A stretch of 64,000 nt of DNA from an uncultured Thiothrix sp. GTDB lineage: Bacteria > Pseudomonadota > Gammaproteobacteria > Thiotrichales > Thiotrichaceae. Positions 1 through 7,391 of this stretch are shown here, in pieces. Every line of letters begins with the position of its first letter. Within the stretch, counting starts at the first letter, position 1. The position numbers and the translations under genes were made by a program. The notes under the pieces are model-generated. The model was not told where the DNA came from, did not search any database, and was given only the letters and a program-made list of their open reading frames with translations. Where the stretch lies: contig NZ_CALMZC010000055.1 in NCBI RefSeq assembly GCF_937873765.1, forward strand, positions 1 to 64,000, written 5' to 3'.

Positions 1-45
1 CATTGGCGAATTCATTAATCAGATGTTTTTCAACTCTTCTGGTGC

Positions 46-246
46 ATGACCAAATATAGTATTAATTTAATAAAATTTACTATATGCCTTATAAATGTTA
101 ATAAAAACTACAATGAGTTTAAAAAAGAAAATTTCAGATCTTTAGCTTATGCCACAAGAAAAGCAATACTGAAAATAAAAGGTAAGAATTATATGGACTT
201 ATATAGAAGTTACGATGACAATAATTTTCCATATATAGAAAAATAA
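46..246 (+). CDS. doubtful small AT-rich ORF, unknown
   Basis: A 66-residue frame starting at ATG 46; an in-frame stop lies at 16-18, so it is not the tail of a longer frame. The product would be basic and rich in Lys, Asn, Tyr and Ile, and I recognise no domain. There is no Shine-Dalgarno sequence upstream. It may be a chance frame in AT-rich DNA or a remnant of a decayed accessory gene. Confidence 0.2.
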   Translation: MTKYSINLIKFTICLINVNKNYNEFKKENFRSLAYATRKAILKIKGKNYMDLYRSYDDNNFPYIEK

Positions 247-499
247 TATACTAGTATTCAAGTAATGCTAATAATTACCTAGGCAAAAATTATCAGGGGT
301 AGAAATTCTGTTAAACTATAACCATATCCACTGCTCCCCTGAAGCTGATCCCTTCCACGAATAGTAGACAGAGAGAAAAACGAGTCTCTTTAAAGAAACC
401 GTAGAGATACACGCATGAAAAAGAAAGACCCCAGCATCAACACCGAAAACAACGCCATCGGCTTACACACATCACAGCAGTGACTTCGATTAAAGACTC

Positions 500-528
500 A
501 AAAAAGCTAATAATTTACTTAAATTATT
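500..528 (-). terminator. possible terminator of the XisH/XisI operon
   Basis: Read on the minus strand just after the xisI stop, an 8-bp inverted repeat (arms 509-516 and 521-528) is followed within three bases by a run of six T. The stem is all A/T, so it is weak. Confidence 0.4.
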
Positions 529-547
529 TTTTACGGTTAGCAACTAA

Positions 548-889
548 TTATACAGGAACTACCCCAAACCCCGTATACTTCCGCTTATACGGAGCATGAA
601 ATGCCAACACAATATCTTCCTTGGGCACGCCTAAAGCAACTAACTCATTAGCAATCCCTGTTTCTGTTCCATCATACTGAATCCAAATTTGCTCACCAAT
701 AATATCCACATGCAAAATAGAACCATGAAAACGCTCATGCCCCTTCCACCCAACAACCAGTAGCTGATAACGATCATGTTCAGTATCAAACAAAACTTCA
801 CGCTTAATCTGCTCATCACTCATAGGTAAACGGGCATACTCCTCAAAAATCTGACGAATATAACGCCTATATTGAGTTATTTTTTCCAT
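548..889 (-). CDS. xisI: XisI-family protein
   Basis: This 113-residue protein matches what I know of the XisI family, named from the cyanobacterial fdxN-element excision factor. Family features visible are the N-terminal YRRYIRQIFEEYA helix, the central strand region with DRYQLLVVGW, and the C-terminal GVPKEDIVLAFHAPYKRKYTGF block. The start has an AGAGG ribosome binding site and overlaps the end of xisH by 13 bases, so the two are translationally coupled. In cyanobacteria XisH and XisI support the recombinase XisF in excising the fdxN element. No recombinase or nitrogenase gene is present here, so the local role is unknown; most XisI homologues occur without such an element. Confidence 0.85.
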   Translation of the reverse strand: MEKITQYRRYIRQIFEEYARLPMSDEQIKREVLFDTEHDRYQLLVVGWKGHERFHGSILHVDIIGEQIWIQYDGTETGIANELVALGVPKEDIVLAFHAPYKRKYTGFGVVPV

Positions 890-1296
890 AAAGAGACCTC
901 TTCTACTTCAGGATTAAACACCAAAACACTCACTTGATACTGTGATAGAGCCAACTGGACAAAAGGTAGGGAAAAGAAAGTTTTATAAGTATCATCCGCT
1001 ACAGCCAAATACAAATAACGATCCTGATGATCTGCTTTTAAAGCCAACCGATAATTCAAAAATTGACCTAGCGCTGTATGAAACTCTGAAACCAAAGAAC
1101 CAGATAAAAAACTTTTGATTTCAACAGCAATCTGCTCTCCATTGCGTTCAGCAGCTAGCAATCGCTCAGCTCCCAAATCAATATAGAGATCAAAACCACC
1201 TGCGGCAATCGAAAGTGGGTCATGAGTAATAATCCAGCCATCTTTCTGTAAAGCAACTCTGACTGCATTATGAAAAATATCTCGTGCTGGCATCAC
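877..1296 (-). CDS. xisH: XisH-family protein, PD-(D/E)XK nuclease-like
   Basis: This 139-residue protein carries the XisH hallmark start MPARDIFHNAVRVAL followed by KDGWIITHDPLSI. The Asp in FDLYIDLGAE and the EIK of AVEIKSF fit the D...E-x-K core of the PD-(D/E)XK nuclease/Holliday-resolvase fold that XisH proteins are thought to share. Two ATG codons stand in tandem at the start; an AGAGG lies just upstream of both. It sits 18 bases after the membrane-protein gene and overlaps xisI, forming a probable three-gene minus-strand operon. In cyanobacteria XisH is a recombination accessory factor; a nuclease activity here is inference from the motif. Confidence 0.87.
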   Translation of the reverse strand: MMPARDIFHNAVRVALQKDGWIITHDPLSIAAGGFDLYIDLGAERLLAAERNGEQIAVEIKSFLSGSLVSEFHTALGQFLNYRLALKADHQDRYLYLAVADDTYKTFFSLPFVQLALSQYQVSVLVFNPEVEEVSLWKK

Positions 1297-1314
1297 TGAC
1301 CTCTTTTTGATTTC

Positions 1315-1746
1315 TCACATCACCAACCACTTCGCCAAAGCGATCAAACCCAACATCCCCAAATAAAACGGCCATACCGCCCAAGACACTAAAGCCTCCA
1401 AAAAAGTAGTGGGTAATTTACCATCAGCTCGTACTTTATACAGCTCACTGGCCTGCAAAGTTCCCGCATGAAGTGCGTTGATAAATTGGTTATAGGCGGA
1501 ACGGAACTGCTTCTCTAAGGCTAAATAATAGGCATCTAAAAAACAAAACAATACTGCTGGAATAATGGCTAAAGCCGCCGCGTGAACCATCCCCTTTTCC
1601 GCAACTAACACTAAAATCGCAGAAACCAAACCCACCGCCCATTGTTTACAAGCCGCACTATTAGCCGCCATCCGCATGATCAAGCTCTGATACATATCAA
1701 TATGCTTTAAGACGGCACTAGATTCCGGTGTTAATGACTGATCCAT
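1315..1746 (-). CDS. small membrane protein upstream of XisH/XisI (SLATT-like?)
   Basis: This 143-residue protein has an N-terminal amphipathic stretch (HIDMYQSLIMRMAANSA), two close hydrophobic segments at about residues 36-53 and 55-73 separated by a short turn, a soluble helix rich in charged and aromatic residues (ALEKQFRSAYNQFINAL), and a C-terminal hydrophobic segment at about 115-140. The architecture resembles SLATT-type small membrane proteins, which are predicted pore-forming effectors in bacterial conflict systems, but this is a pattern-level resemblance, not an identified homology. A GGAG precedes the ATG. It leads the operon with xisH and xisI and is divergent from lexA. Confidence 0.7.
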   Translation of the reverse strand: MDQSLTPESSAVLKHIDMYQSLIMRMAANSAACKQWAVGLVSAILVLVAEKGMVHAAALAIIPAVLFCFLDAYYLALEKQFRSAYNQFINALHAGTLQASELYKVRADGKLPTTFLEALVSWAVWPFYLGMLGLIALAKWLVM

Positions 1747-1827
1747 ACATAGACTCCATAAAATTCTCCAACCTAAACGACTATTGATAGAGCATCAAGG
1801 CTCACTCACTCATCTTAAACGTATTCT

Positions 1828-1842
1828 GAACCGTAAGTGTTC
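1828..1842. promoter_or_regulatory. GAAC-N7-GTTC inverted half-sites upstream of the membrane/xisHI operon
   Basis: GAAC at 1828-1831 and GTTC at 1839-1842 are separated by 7 bases. They lie about 80-95 bases before the start of the minus-strand operon, a plausible promoter location. The 11-bp start-to-start spacing equals that of the sites next to lexA (1914-1994). LexA binding is inferred. Confidence 0.35.
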
Positions 1843-1913
1843 CAATTTGCTACCCATCTTACCTATCTTCATTCCATTGTAACTAAGCACTACTACCACT
1901 CATCGGAAAAAGC

Positions 1914-1928
1914 GAACAAAAAACGAAT
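1914..1928. promoter_or_regulatory. GAAC-N7-GAAT, inverted-orientation LexA-like box
   Basis: GAAC at 1914-1917 and GAAT at 1925-1928 give the reverse-orientation form of the direct repeat found nearer lexA, with one mismatch. It lies in the shared divergent promoter region. Confidence 0.35.
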
Positions 1929-1955
1929 AATCACTAAGAAATTTTGATTGGCAAA

Positions 1956-1994
1956 GTTCGTCATTTGTTCGTATATTTAGTTCGTGTTTGGTTC
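1956..1994 (+). promoter_or_regulatory. two GTTC-N7-GTTC direct repeats in front of lexA (probable LexA operators)
   Basis: GTTC occurs at 1956-1959, 1967-1970, 1980-1983 and 1991-1994, making two perfect GTTC-N7-GTTC direct repeats (1956-1970 and 1980-1994) ending 24 bases before the lexA start. LexA normally represses its own gene. GTTC-N7-GTTC is the published form of the alphaproteobacterial SOS box, whereas most gammaproteobacteria use CTGT-N8-ACAG, which I do not see here. Confidence 0.65.
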
Positions 1995-2018
1995 GGTTTG
2001 CAATGAGAAGGACGGAAT

Positions 2019-2630
2019 ATGTCAAAGTTAACACGTAGGCAACAGGAGATTTTACAAACTATACGCTCGCTGTTTGAGCTGAATGGCTATGCCCCTACGC
2101 TAGATCAAATTGGTATCCAAGCAGGGATCAATACCCGTAGTACCGTTCACCAACATGTGCAAAGTTTAATTAGTTTGGGTTATCTCGATGAAGCTTCTGA
2201 GGGTAAACGTGCCTACAGCATTCCTACTCATTGGACTACAGAACCGGAATCTGTGCATAGTAGCCTACAATTATTAGGCAAAATTGCAGCGGGTAAACCG
2301 ATTGAAGCTTTAGATAAAAACGAGATTAGCCTGAATGAATTATTTTTAGGCCCTAATCGCTATGCCTTAAAAGTCCAAGGCGAATCGATGCGTGATATTG
2401 GCGTGATGGATGGCGATTATGTGGTGATTCAACATGCTGAAACTGCTGCCAATAACGATATTGTCGTGGCCTATGTAGAAGGCGATGGCGCGACTTTAAA
2501 ACGGATTTTTTATCTAACCGATGGGCGTATCGAGCTGCACCCAGAAAATAGCACTATGCAACCGATGGTTTATCCAGCGCATAGCGTACAGGTACAAGGC
2601 AAAATGGTCGGCTTATTTCGTAGCTACTAA
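2019..2630 (+). CDS. lexA: LexA, SOS-response repressor and autoprotease
   Basis: This 203-residue protein has an N-terminal winged helix-turn-helix (residues 1-65) and a C-terminal S24 peptidase domain. The Ala91-Gly92 cleavage bond, the catalytic Ser123 in QGESMRD and Lys161 in GATLKRI are all present, so RecA-stimulated self-cleavage should be intact. The recognition helix reads TRSTVHQHVQSL, closer to the STVH-x-H type of Gram-positive LexA proteins, which bind GAAC/GTTC half-sites, than to the E. coli type. This agrees with the GTTC repeats upstream. GAAGGACGG provides the ribosome binding site. No imuB or dnaE2 follows; a strong terminator closes the gene. Confidence 0.97.
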   Translation: MSKLTRRQQEILQTIRSLFELNGYAPTLDQIGIQAGINTRSTVHQHVQSLISLGYLDEASEGKRAYSIPTHWTTEPESVHSSLQLLGKIAAGKPIEALDKNEISLNELFLGPNRYALKVQGESMRDIGVMDGDYVVIQHAETAANNDIVVAYVEGDGATLKRIFYLTDGRIELHPENSTMQPMVYPAHSVQVQGKMVGLFRSY

Positions 2631-2692
2631 ACCTAAACCACCGAACTTAATTGGATGCCCTGATCCCTAGACCAACCACTAGGGTGATTATA

Positions 2693-2719
2693 GGCAGCGT
2701 ATACCGCTGCCTTTTTTTT
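2693..2719 (+). terminator. rho-independent terminator of lexA
   Basis: GGCAGCG (2693-2699) pairs with CGCTGCC (2705-2711) across a 5-base loop and is followed directly by eight T. Confidence 0.9.
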
Positions 2720-2748
2720 AAGAATATATTAATAATAGGAGTTACAAC

Positions 2749-3108
2749 ATGGCTATTAAAGAGAATTTAAAACCTCCAAGAAATTGGAAAACTGCACTAA
2801 ATAATTCAAGCAATGATTTAGTAATTAATGACAACACAGATGAAATTAAAAACCAACTGGATCTCAAAGAAGCTTGGGGAGTGATTCGCTGGGTCTTAGT
2901 CGCTTGGGCTTTAGGTGTTTGGTTATTATTGGTCATGCTACCTGGTATGGATAAGATTATAAATGCGACCACAGCCATGTTGCATTTGCCTAATATTTTT
3001 ATCGGCTTAGGATTGATTGCTGCAATTTTTGCTTCCTACAGCATGCGCTCTGATAAGCATTTACTATGGTTTTTAGGCGTTTTGCTACTACTGGCAGGCT
3101 GGATGTAA
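2749..3108 (+). CDS. small membrane protein, unknown
   Basis: This 119-residue protein has a hydrophilic N-terminal 42 residues and then three likely membrane helices (about 46-66, 76-94 and 99-118). It ends almost at the last helix. A good AGGAG stands 6 bases before the ATG. I recognise no family. It lies 80 bases upstream of another unrecognised membrane protein with the same orientation and may be co-transcribed with it. The lexA terminator separates it from lexA. Confidence 0.65.
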   Translation: MAIKENLKPPRNWKTALNNSSNDLVINDNTDEIKNQLDLKEAWGVIRWVLVAWALGVWLLLVMLPGMDKIINATTAMLHLPNIFIGLGLIAAIFASYSMRSDKHLLWFLGVLLLLAGWM

Positions 3109-3188
3109 ACAAAGGGTGTGAAGAAAGCGGCAACTCTCTCCACACCTTATCCTGTGTCATTTGGGAAGATTCGACAGGAGAATTAATT

Positions 3189-4595
3189 ATGACTGATTCA
3201 AAGGTAAAAACCAAATTTGATCGGCCCAGTTATATTGCACGCAGTAAGTCCCTACGAGATTTATTACGTGATTTGCGTAAAGCTGAATTATGGTTACTGA
3301 TAGCCGCTGTGGCCGCTTTTTTAGCCTCTGCCTTTTTTGTGGTGAAATACTTTGTGGGTGGCGAGATGACGCCCGAAACTTGGACTTCAGAACAGTGGCT
3401 CAATGCTTGTTTAGGATTAGGTATTACTGCTGTAATCACAGCAGCTCAAGCCTTTTTATATGCCTCAGGTTATAAAGGTCCTGCTGCTATTATCGCCACC
3501 TTTATTGTGGTTTTCTTTGGTTTATTCTCTGAAATCTCACAGTCGATGGAGCGTGAGGATGCCACAGTACGGCATCGCTCTGAGAACTCTGTAGTATTCC
3601 AAGCCGCAGTGGGTAGTATCAATACCTTAGCGAGTAGCGCTGCCAGTATTTCTAATGAACAACGTGCTTTAGCTGATACTCGCGCCCAATTAGCTTATTG
3701 GCAAGATTTAAAAGCACAGAAAACCGCTCAGCACGAGTCTGTTAAATACTCGCATAAAACCTTGGATAGACGCATTGCCGATTATGAGCGCAAATTAGAA
3801 TCTTATAATCATCAAGTGGTAATGCAAGATCAAACACGCTCAACTTTATTAAGCAGTGCGATTAATCAAGCAAAGCAACTGGAATATGATGAAGATAAAC
3901 ATTACGCCATGATTCGCTTAATTAAAGCCTTTTTGGGTGTAACCGGAATTTGGGCTTCATTTTTATTCTCAGTGATTATTATTGGGACTTTTGAGTATGC
4001 CTTCCATTTTGTAGGTGCTTATGTGGCTGATCATCGCGCCGCTTTGTTATCCTTAGGTCGCGATTCACATGGGAATATTATTAATACACCCGATGGTATT
4101 CTTTTAGCAGCACAATTAGCTAGTGGTGGAAATATTCCCAAAGATCATGCCAATCAATTACGTAATGAGTATTTAGATTGGGTTTCGCCTGATCGCAATG
4201 AACGCATGTCTGTCACGATGCCTACTGAAAATTCACAAAAATTAGCAGATATAGAAACTGAGGAAAACAAAATTGCGGATATGACTCAAAAGCGCTTCTT
4301 TAAGATTATTTATACCGATGTCCGTAATCGTATTTTAAATGGTGAGCTGAAACCAACCATCCGTCCCGTCACGGATGCAGTGGGTGAGATTATCCGTGAA
4401 AAGGGCGAGCGGATGGGGATTAAAGCCTCATTAATAGGCAAACCCCAGCGCCAAGAAATCGCCGAGACTATTTTGCGCACACTTGAGCAAGAAACGGTTG
4501 TTGAATTGAATGCTGAAGGTGGTGTAGGCAAACCTAAATATGTGTTAGCTCCACGTTATGCTGAAGCGATGCAATTCAATAAAGTCGCAATCTAA
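3189..4595 (+). CDS. polytopic membrane protein with coiled coil and C-terminal winged-helix-like region, unknown
   Basis: The start at 3189 follows an AGGAG and gives 468 residues; an earlier in-frame ATG at 3066 lies inside the previous gene and is unlikely. There are three membrane helices in the first third (about residues 34-54, 72-92 and 98-116), a long charged alpha-helical region of about 85 residues likely to form a coiled coil (about 150-235), a fourth strong hydrophobic stretch (about 246-280), and a soluble C-terminal part. The last 100 residues alternate helices and end in a beta-turn-like VVELNAEGG...PKYVLAPRY, resembling a winged helix. I cannot name the family; comparable multi-helix plus coiled-coil proteins occur on mobile elements. 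Confidence 0.75.
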   Translation: MTDSKVKTKFDRPSYIARSKSLRDLLRDLRKAELWLLIAAVAAFLASAFFVVKYFVGGEMTPETWTSEQWLNACLGLGITAVITAAQAFLYASGYKGPAAIIATFIVVFFGLFSEISQSMEREDATVRHRSENSVVFQAAVGSINTLASSAASISNEQRALADTRAQLAYWQDLKAQKTAQHESVKYSHKTLDRRIADYERKLESYNHQVVMQDQTRSTLLSSAINQAKQLEYDEDKHYAMIRLIKAFLGVTGIWASFLFSVIIIGTFEYAFHFVGAYVADHRAALLSLGRDSHGNIINTPDGILLAAQLASGGNIPKDHANQLRNEYLDWVSPDRNERMSVTMPTENSQKLADIETEENKIADMTQKRFFKIIYTDVRNRILNGELKPTIRPVTDAVGEIIREKGERMGIKASLIGKPQRQEIAETILRTLEQETVVELNAEGGVGKPKYVLAPRYAEAMQFNKVAI

Positions 4596-4615
4596 GCATC
4601 CCACCCGACTATCCG

Positions 4616-4647
4616 CCAGAACTTATTGCTATTTAGCAGTGTTCTGG
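4616..4647. repeat. inverted repeat after the membrane-protein pair
   Basis: CCAGAAC (4616-4622) pairs with GTTCTGG (4641-4647), and an inner TGCT/AGCA extends the hairpin. No T-run follows, so it could be a weak terminator, an operator, or an mRNA end structure. Confidence 0.4.
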
Positions 4648-4749
4648 CCGGAATTCCACCGAGCTTATCAAATATCAAGCTGCATTCCTTTGCATAATCA
4701 GCTATAAACCAAGGATACAGAATAGCTAATAATTGGACTTGTCGCGCTT

Positions 4750-6318
4750 ATGTTGAAGCTTACCCTGCCGATAATGCTCTTAGGGCTAGCATTATCCGGT
4801 ACTGTTGATGCCGCCCCGCGTTCTTATGGTCCCGTAAAAGATCAAGATACTCTTTGGACGATTGCTGATCGCTTGCGACCTGATAACCGTGCTACCGTGC
4901 AGCAAACTATGCTCGCGCTCTATTACAAAAACCCCCAAGCCTTTGCTAGTAATAATATTAACTCTTTAATGAAAGGTGCGGTGCTCAAAGCCCCCAGCTC
5001 TGCTGAAGCCCGGCGTTATCAGCGTTTAGCCGCTTTGCGGGAAGCCAGAAAACATAATCATTTTTGGAAGCGCGGCGTGGCTTTGCCTCGTACCGAGCCA
5101 CCGCCAGTGCCGAAAATCAAAGAACGCTCTGTAATTAAACGCTCTAGACCGATAGGGTCAAAACTAAGGTCTAAAACGAGCGCTTACACAACGACTCCAC
5201 ACAATACCAGCCGCCGCTTGGCTCGCTTACAAGCTCAATTACAAGCTGTTGAAGCCAAAAATCAAGAGCTAACCCATGAACTCAAGTCTTTACAAGCTAA
5301 ACAAGTACAGGGTAAGCCCAATCCACAATTAGATGCACAAGTCAAAAAATTGAAGCTTGAGCTGCAAGAACTAACTAGCGTGCTTGACCAAAAAGACAAT
5401 CACATTAAGACACTGCAAGCCTCTTTAAAAAATGCGAGTGAAACTATCAAAGCGCAACATGCAGACAATATGCGCTTGTATGACAAACTAAAAGAAGTCA
5501 GCCCATCAAGTGTTCCTAGCTCGCCCAACTCCGAAGGCAAATCAGAATTAAAACTCACCACGGTAGAAGCCTCCACTGCTGCCGTTGCAGGTGCGGCTAT
5601 CTCTGAGAATAAAGATAATGCAACTAAATCAGTTTGGGCCGATGAACATAGAGATTCGCCTACCGCAGCGACTAAACCCGATAATTCTGCTGAAAAATCA
5701 ACCAATGAGACTGCTGAGCCTGACAGTAAAATAAGTACTGATACCGCTAAGCCCAGCGAGTCGACGGAAAAAACCACTAAATCTGCAGACCAGATAGCTG
5801 AAAGTAAAACCGAAAACGCTACCCAGCCTACTAATACTGCCAGCAAAACAGCCGAAGCTACAGGCAATACAGCTACTGGAACCACTGCTGCTAGTGAGTC
5901 ACCAGTCATAGCCAGCAACGATTCTGATATTAAAGCACCTAGTCATACTCAGAGTGCTGCTCATTTAGTACCGACCAATGAGGTGAAAACCCCTAGTTCA
6001 GTGCCCGTTTCACAAATAATCTCCCAATCTAGTCAGCAAAGTAGCACCGGAACTAGTAATGCCTCCTTACCACTACGTGGTGTTTCACCCTTAGCTTTAG
6101 CAGTAGCTTTGATTTCCTTACTGTTTATTCTGGCGATGATCTGGCGTGCTTTTGTTCAGCAGCGGCAAATGCGCCGTTTAGAAGAGGAAGAGACGCAGGT
6201 AGCTGAACGTATGCGCCGACGTTTAGAGGGAAATCAGTCCTCATCAGCCAGCACGAGTACTGCTAGTGTTGTTGAGAAAAAAGACCCTGCCCTCGATTCG
6301 CCAGAAATAAAATTTTAA
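4750..6318 (+). CDS. FimV-like LysM-domain membrane protein
   Basis: This 522-residue protein has a signal peptide ending near TVDAA, followed by the FimV-family N-terminal domain (about residues 25-90): YGPVKDQDTLWTIADRLRP, VQQTMLALYYKNPQAF and NINSLMKGAVLKAP. After it come a basic stretch, a coiled coil (about 150-240), a long Ser/Thr/Glu/Lys/Ala low-complexity region (about 250-435), a membrane helix (about 447-467) and a short charged cytoplasmic tail. FimV proteins bind peptidoglycan and organise polar and type IV pilus machinery. This one lacks the C-terminal TPR/FimV domain and is shorter than Pseudomonas FimV, so it is a FimV-N paralogue. No clear ribosome binding site is seen. Confidence 0.85.
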   Translation: MLKLTLPIMLLGLALSGTVDAAPRSYGPVKDQDTLWTIADRLRPDNRATVQQTMLALYYKNPQAFASNNINSLMKGAVLKAPSSAEARRYQRLAALREARKHNHFWKRGVALPRTEPPPVPKIKERSVIKRSRPIGSKLRSKTSAYTTTPHNTSRRLARLQAQLQAVEAKNQELTHELKSLQAKQVQGKPNPQLDAQVKKLKLELQELTSVLDQKDNHIKTLQASLKNASETIKAQHADNMRLYDKLKEVSPSSVPSSPNSEGKSELKLTTVEASTAAVAGAAISENKDNATKSVWADEHRDSPTAATKPDNSAEKSTNETAEPDSKISTDTAKPSESTEKTTKSADQIAESKTENATQPTNTASKTAEATGNTATGTTAASESPVIASNDSDIKAPSHTQSAAHLVPTNEVKTPSSVPVSQIISQSSQQSSTGTSNASLPLRGVSPLALAVALISLLFILAMIWRAFVQQRQMRRLEEEETQVAERMRRRLEGNQSSSASTSTASVVEKKDPALDSPEIKF

Positions 6319-6324
6319 TAATAG

Positions 6325-6963
6325 ATGACTGAGAAAATTCTCTTACTGCATGGCCTTTGGTTACATCCTTGGGCGATGCGCTGGCTACAGCAACAATTTA
6401 CTAGCGCTGGATATGCAGTCGTTACGCCTGTCTATCATTCGATTAGCTCGAATTCAGCCACTAATGTCGGCCTCATTTATCAAGCCGTTCAACACTACGC
6501 CCTCCCCACGAAGCGTTTGCATATTATCGCGCACAGTTTAGGTGGTATTGTAGCTTTGCAAATGCTGACTAGTTATACCGAATTACCGCCTGGACGCTTA
6601 GTGACTTTAGGTACGCCAGCCAAAGGCAGTTTAATCGCACAGCGCTTAGCTAAACATCATTGGTTTCGCCCATTGATGGGACGCAGCTTTGAAGGGGGTT
6701 TAGATGGACAAGGTTTACCCGAAACTTTATTACAACATGAGTGGGGCGCACTTGCAGGCAATAAACCGATAGGTGTCGGACGAATTTTAGGTGGTATTGC
6801 TGAAATCAATGATGGAGTGGTAGCACTTTCAGAAACTTATCATCCTGCCCAAACGGCGCATCGAGTCCTACCAGTCTCACATAGCAGTATGCTGTTTTCT
6901 GCACTTGTAGTAAAAGAATGCTTGCATTTTATTCGTACTGGTCAGTTTTCGCCTGAGCCTTAG
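6325..6963 (+). CDS. alpha/beta hydrolase, lipase/esterase-like
   Basis: This 212-residue protein begins with the strand and oxyanion segment ILLLHGLWLHPWAM. The nucleophile elbow is AHSLGG (Ser near residue 72), an Asp lies in the IAEINDGVV segment and a His in VSHSSML, completing a plausible Ser-Asp-His triad. It is compact with little lid. It resembles PGAP1/triacylglycerol-lipase-like hydrolases common in gammaproteobacteria. The start lies 6 bases after the FimV-like gene, suggesting co-transcription. Substrate unknown. Confidence 0.85.
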   Translation: MTEKILLLHGLWLHPWAMRWLQQQFTSAGYAVVTPVYHSISSNSATNVGLIYQAVQHYALPTKRLHIIAHSLGGIVALQMLTSYTELPPGRLVTLGTPAKGSLIAQRLAKHHWFRPLMGRSFEGGLDGQGLPETLLQHEWGALAGNKPIGVGRILGGIAEINDGVVALSETYHPAQTAHRVLPVSHSSMLFSALVVKECLHFIRTGQFSPEP

Positions 6964-6998
6964 ATTAGTTATCCGAAAAGCTGTCAAGTATTTTTTGC

Positions 6999-7243
6999 TG
7001 TGGATAAGTCCTGAGCTTGCTCATTGTGGTCAAGCCTTTTTTAAACCACTACATGTGGTGTACTTAGCGAGTATCAAGATTACATGAGATTTTTGGTAGG
7101 TTTTTGCTGATAAATGGTAGTTTTAGGGCTTTAAACATCAATTTATCAGAAATTTCGCCAAGCTTATTCCACTTCTTATTAAAAAATTATTGCGCTAAGC
7201 AGTGAAGTATTGTGCATAAGCCTGTGGATAAGTCTGTCGATAA
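6999..7243 (+). repeat. DnaA-box-like repeat cluster upstream of the PfkB kinase gene
   Basis: In the 428-base gene-free gap 6964-7391, TGTGGATAA (a perfect DnaA box in reverse orientation) occurs at 6999-7007 and 7223-7231. Two one-mismatch copies, TGTGCATAA (7211-7219) and TGTCGATAA (7235-7243), flank the second copy at exactly 12-bp steps, so 7211-7243 is a three-unit tandem array. The perfect copies share the 12-mer TGTGGATAAGTC. The rest of the gap is AT-rich with no RNA gene or coding frame that I can support. Confidence 0.6.
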
Positions 7244-7391
7244 CTAGTTGGTGGTGCGTTCACAGCCTCTCTAGTTTGTTTTGCCCTGCTTGCTCTTTAC
7301 TTCTAAAATAAATTGATTAGTAGTCTTCTCTAGAAAATTAGTGATGAATACGGTAAAAGTGCCTCCCATCTTTTTAGCTTAAAGAAAAACC

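Larger units (their letters stand above)
1..547. other. AT-rich left flank with no convincing gene
   Basis: This stretch is clearly more AT-rich than the rest of the window. It contains one possible 66-codon reading frame (46-246, plus) rich in Lys, Asn, Ile and Tyr, and a 22-codon frame at 415-483 that begins ATG-AAA-AAG. Neither has a recognisable domain or a good ribosome binding site. The base composition suggests horizontally acquired or decayed DNA, which is inference only. The left boundary of the window may cut a larger element. Confidence 0.5.

Noticed and set aside
548..1296. XisH/XisI as evidence for a nitrogenase excision element
   Set aside because: There is no XisF-type recombinase, no fdxN or nif gene and no flanking direct repeat; the families are widespread outside such elements.
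4616..4647. Inverted repeat with GAAC and GTTC halves considered as a LexA operator
   Set aside because: The halves are 18 bases apart rather than 7, and the extended stem looks like an RNA hairpin.
5400..5918. A long minus-strand frame (172 codons) rich in Leu, Ser, Val and Ala
   Set aside because: It is antisense to the low-complexity region of the FimV-like gene; the composition mirrors that region and there is no ribosome binding site or domain.
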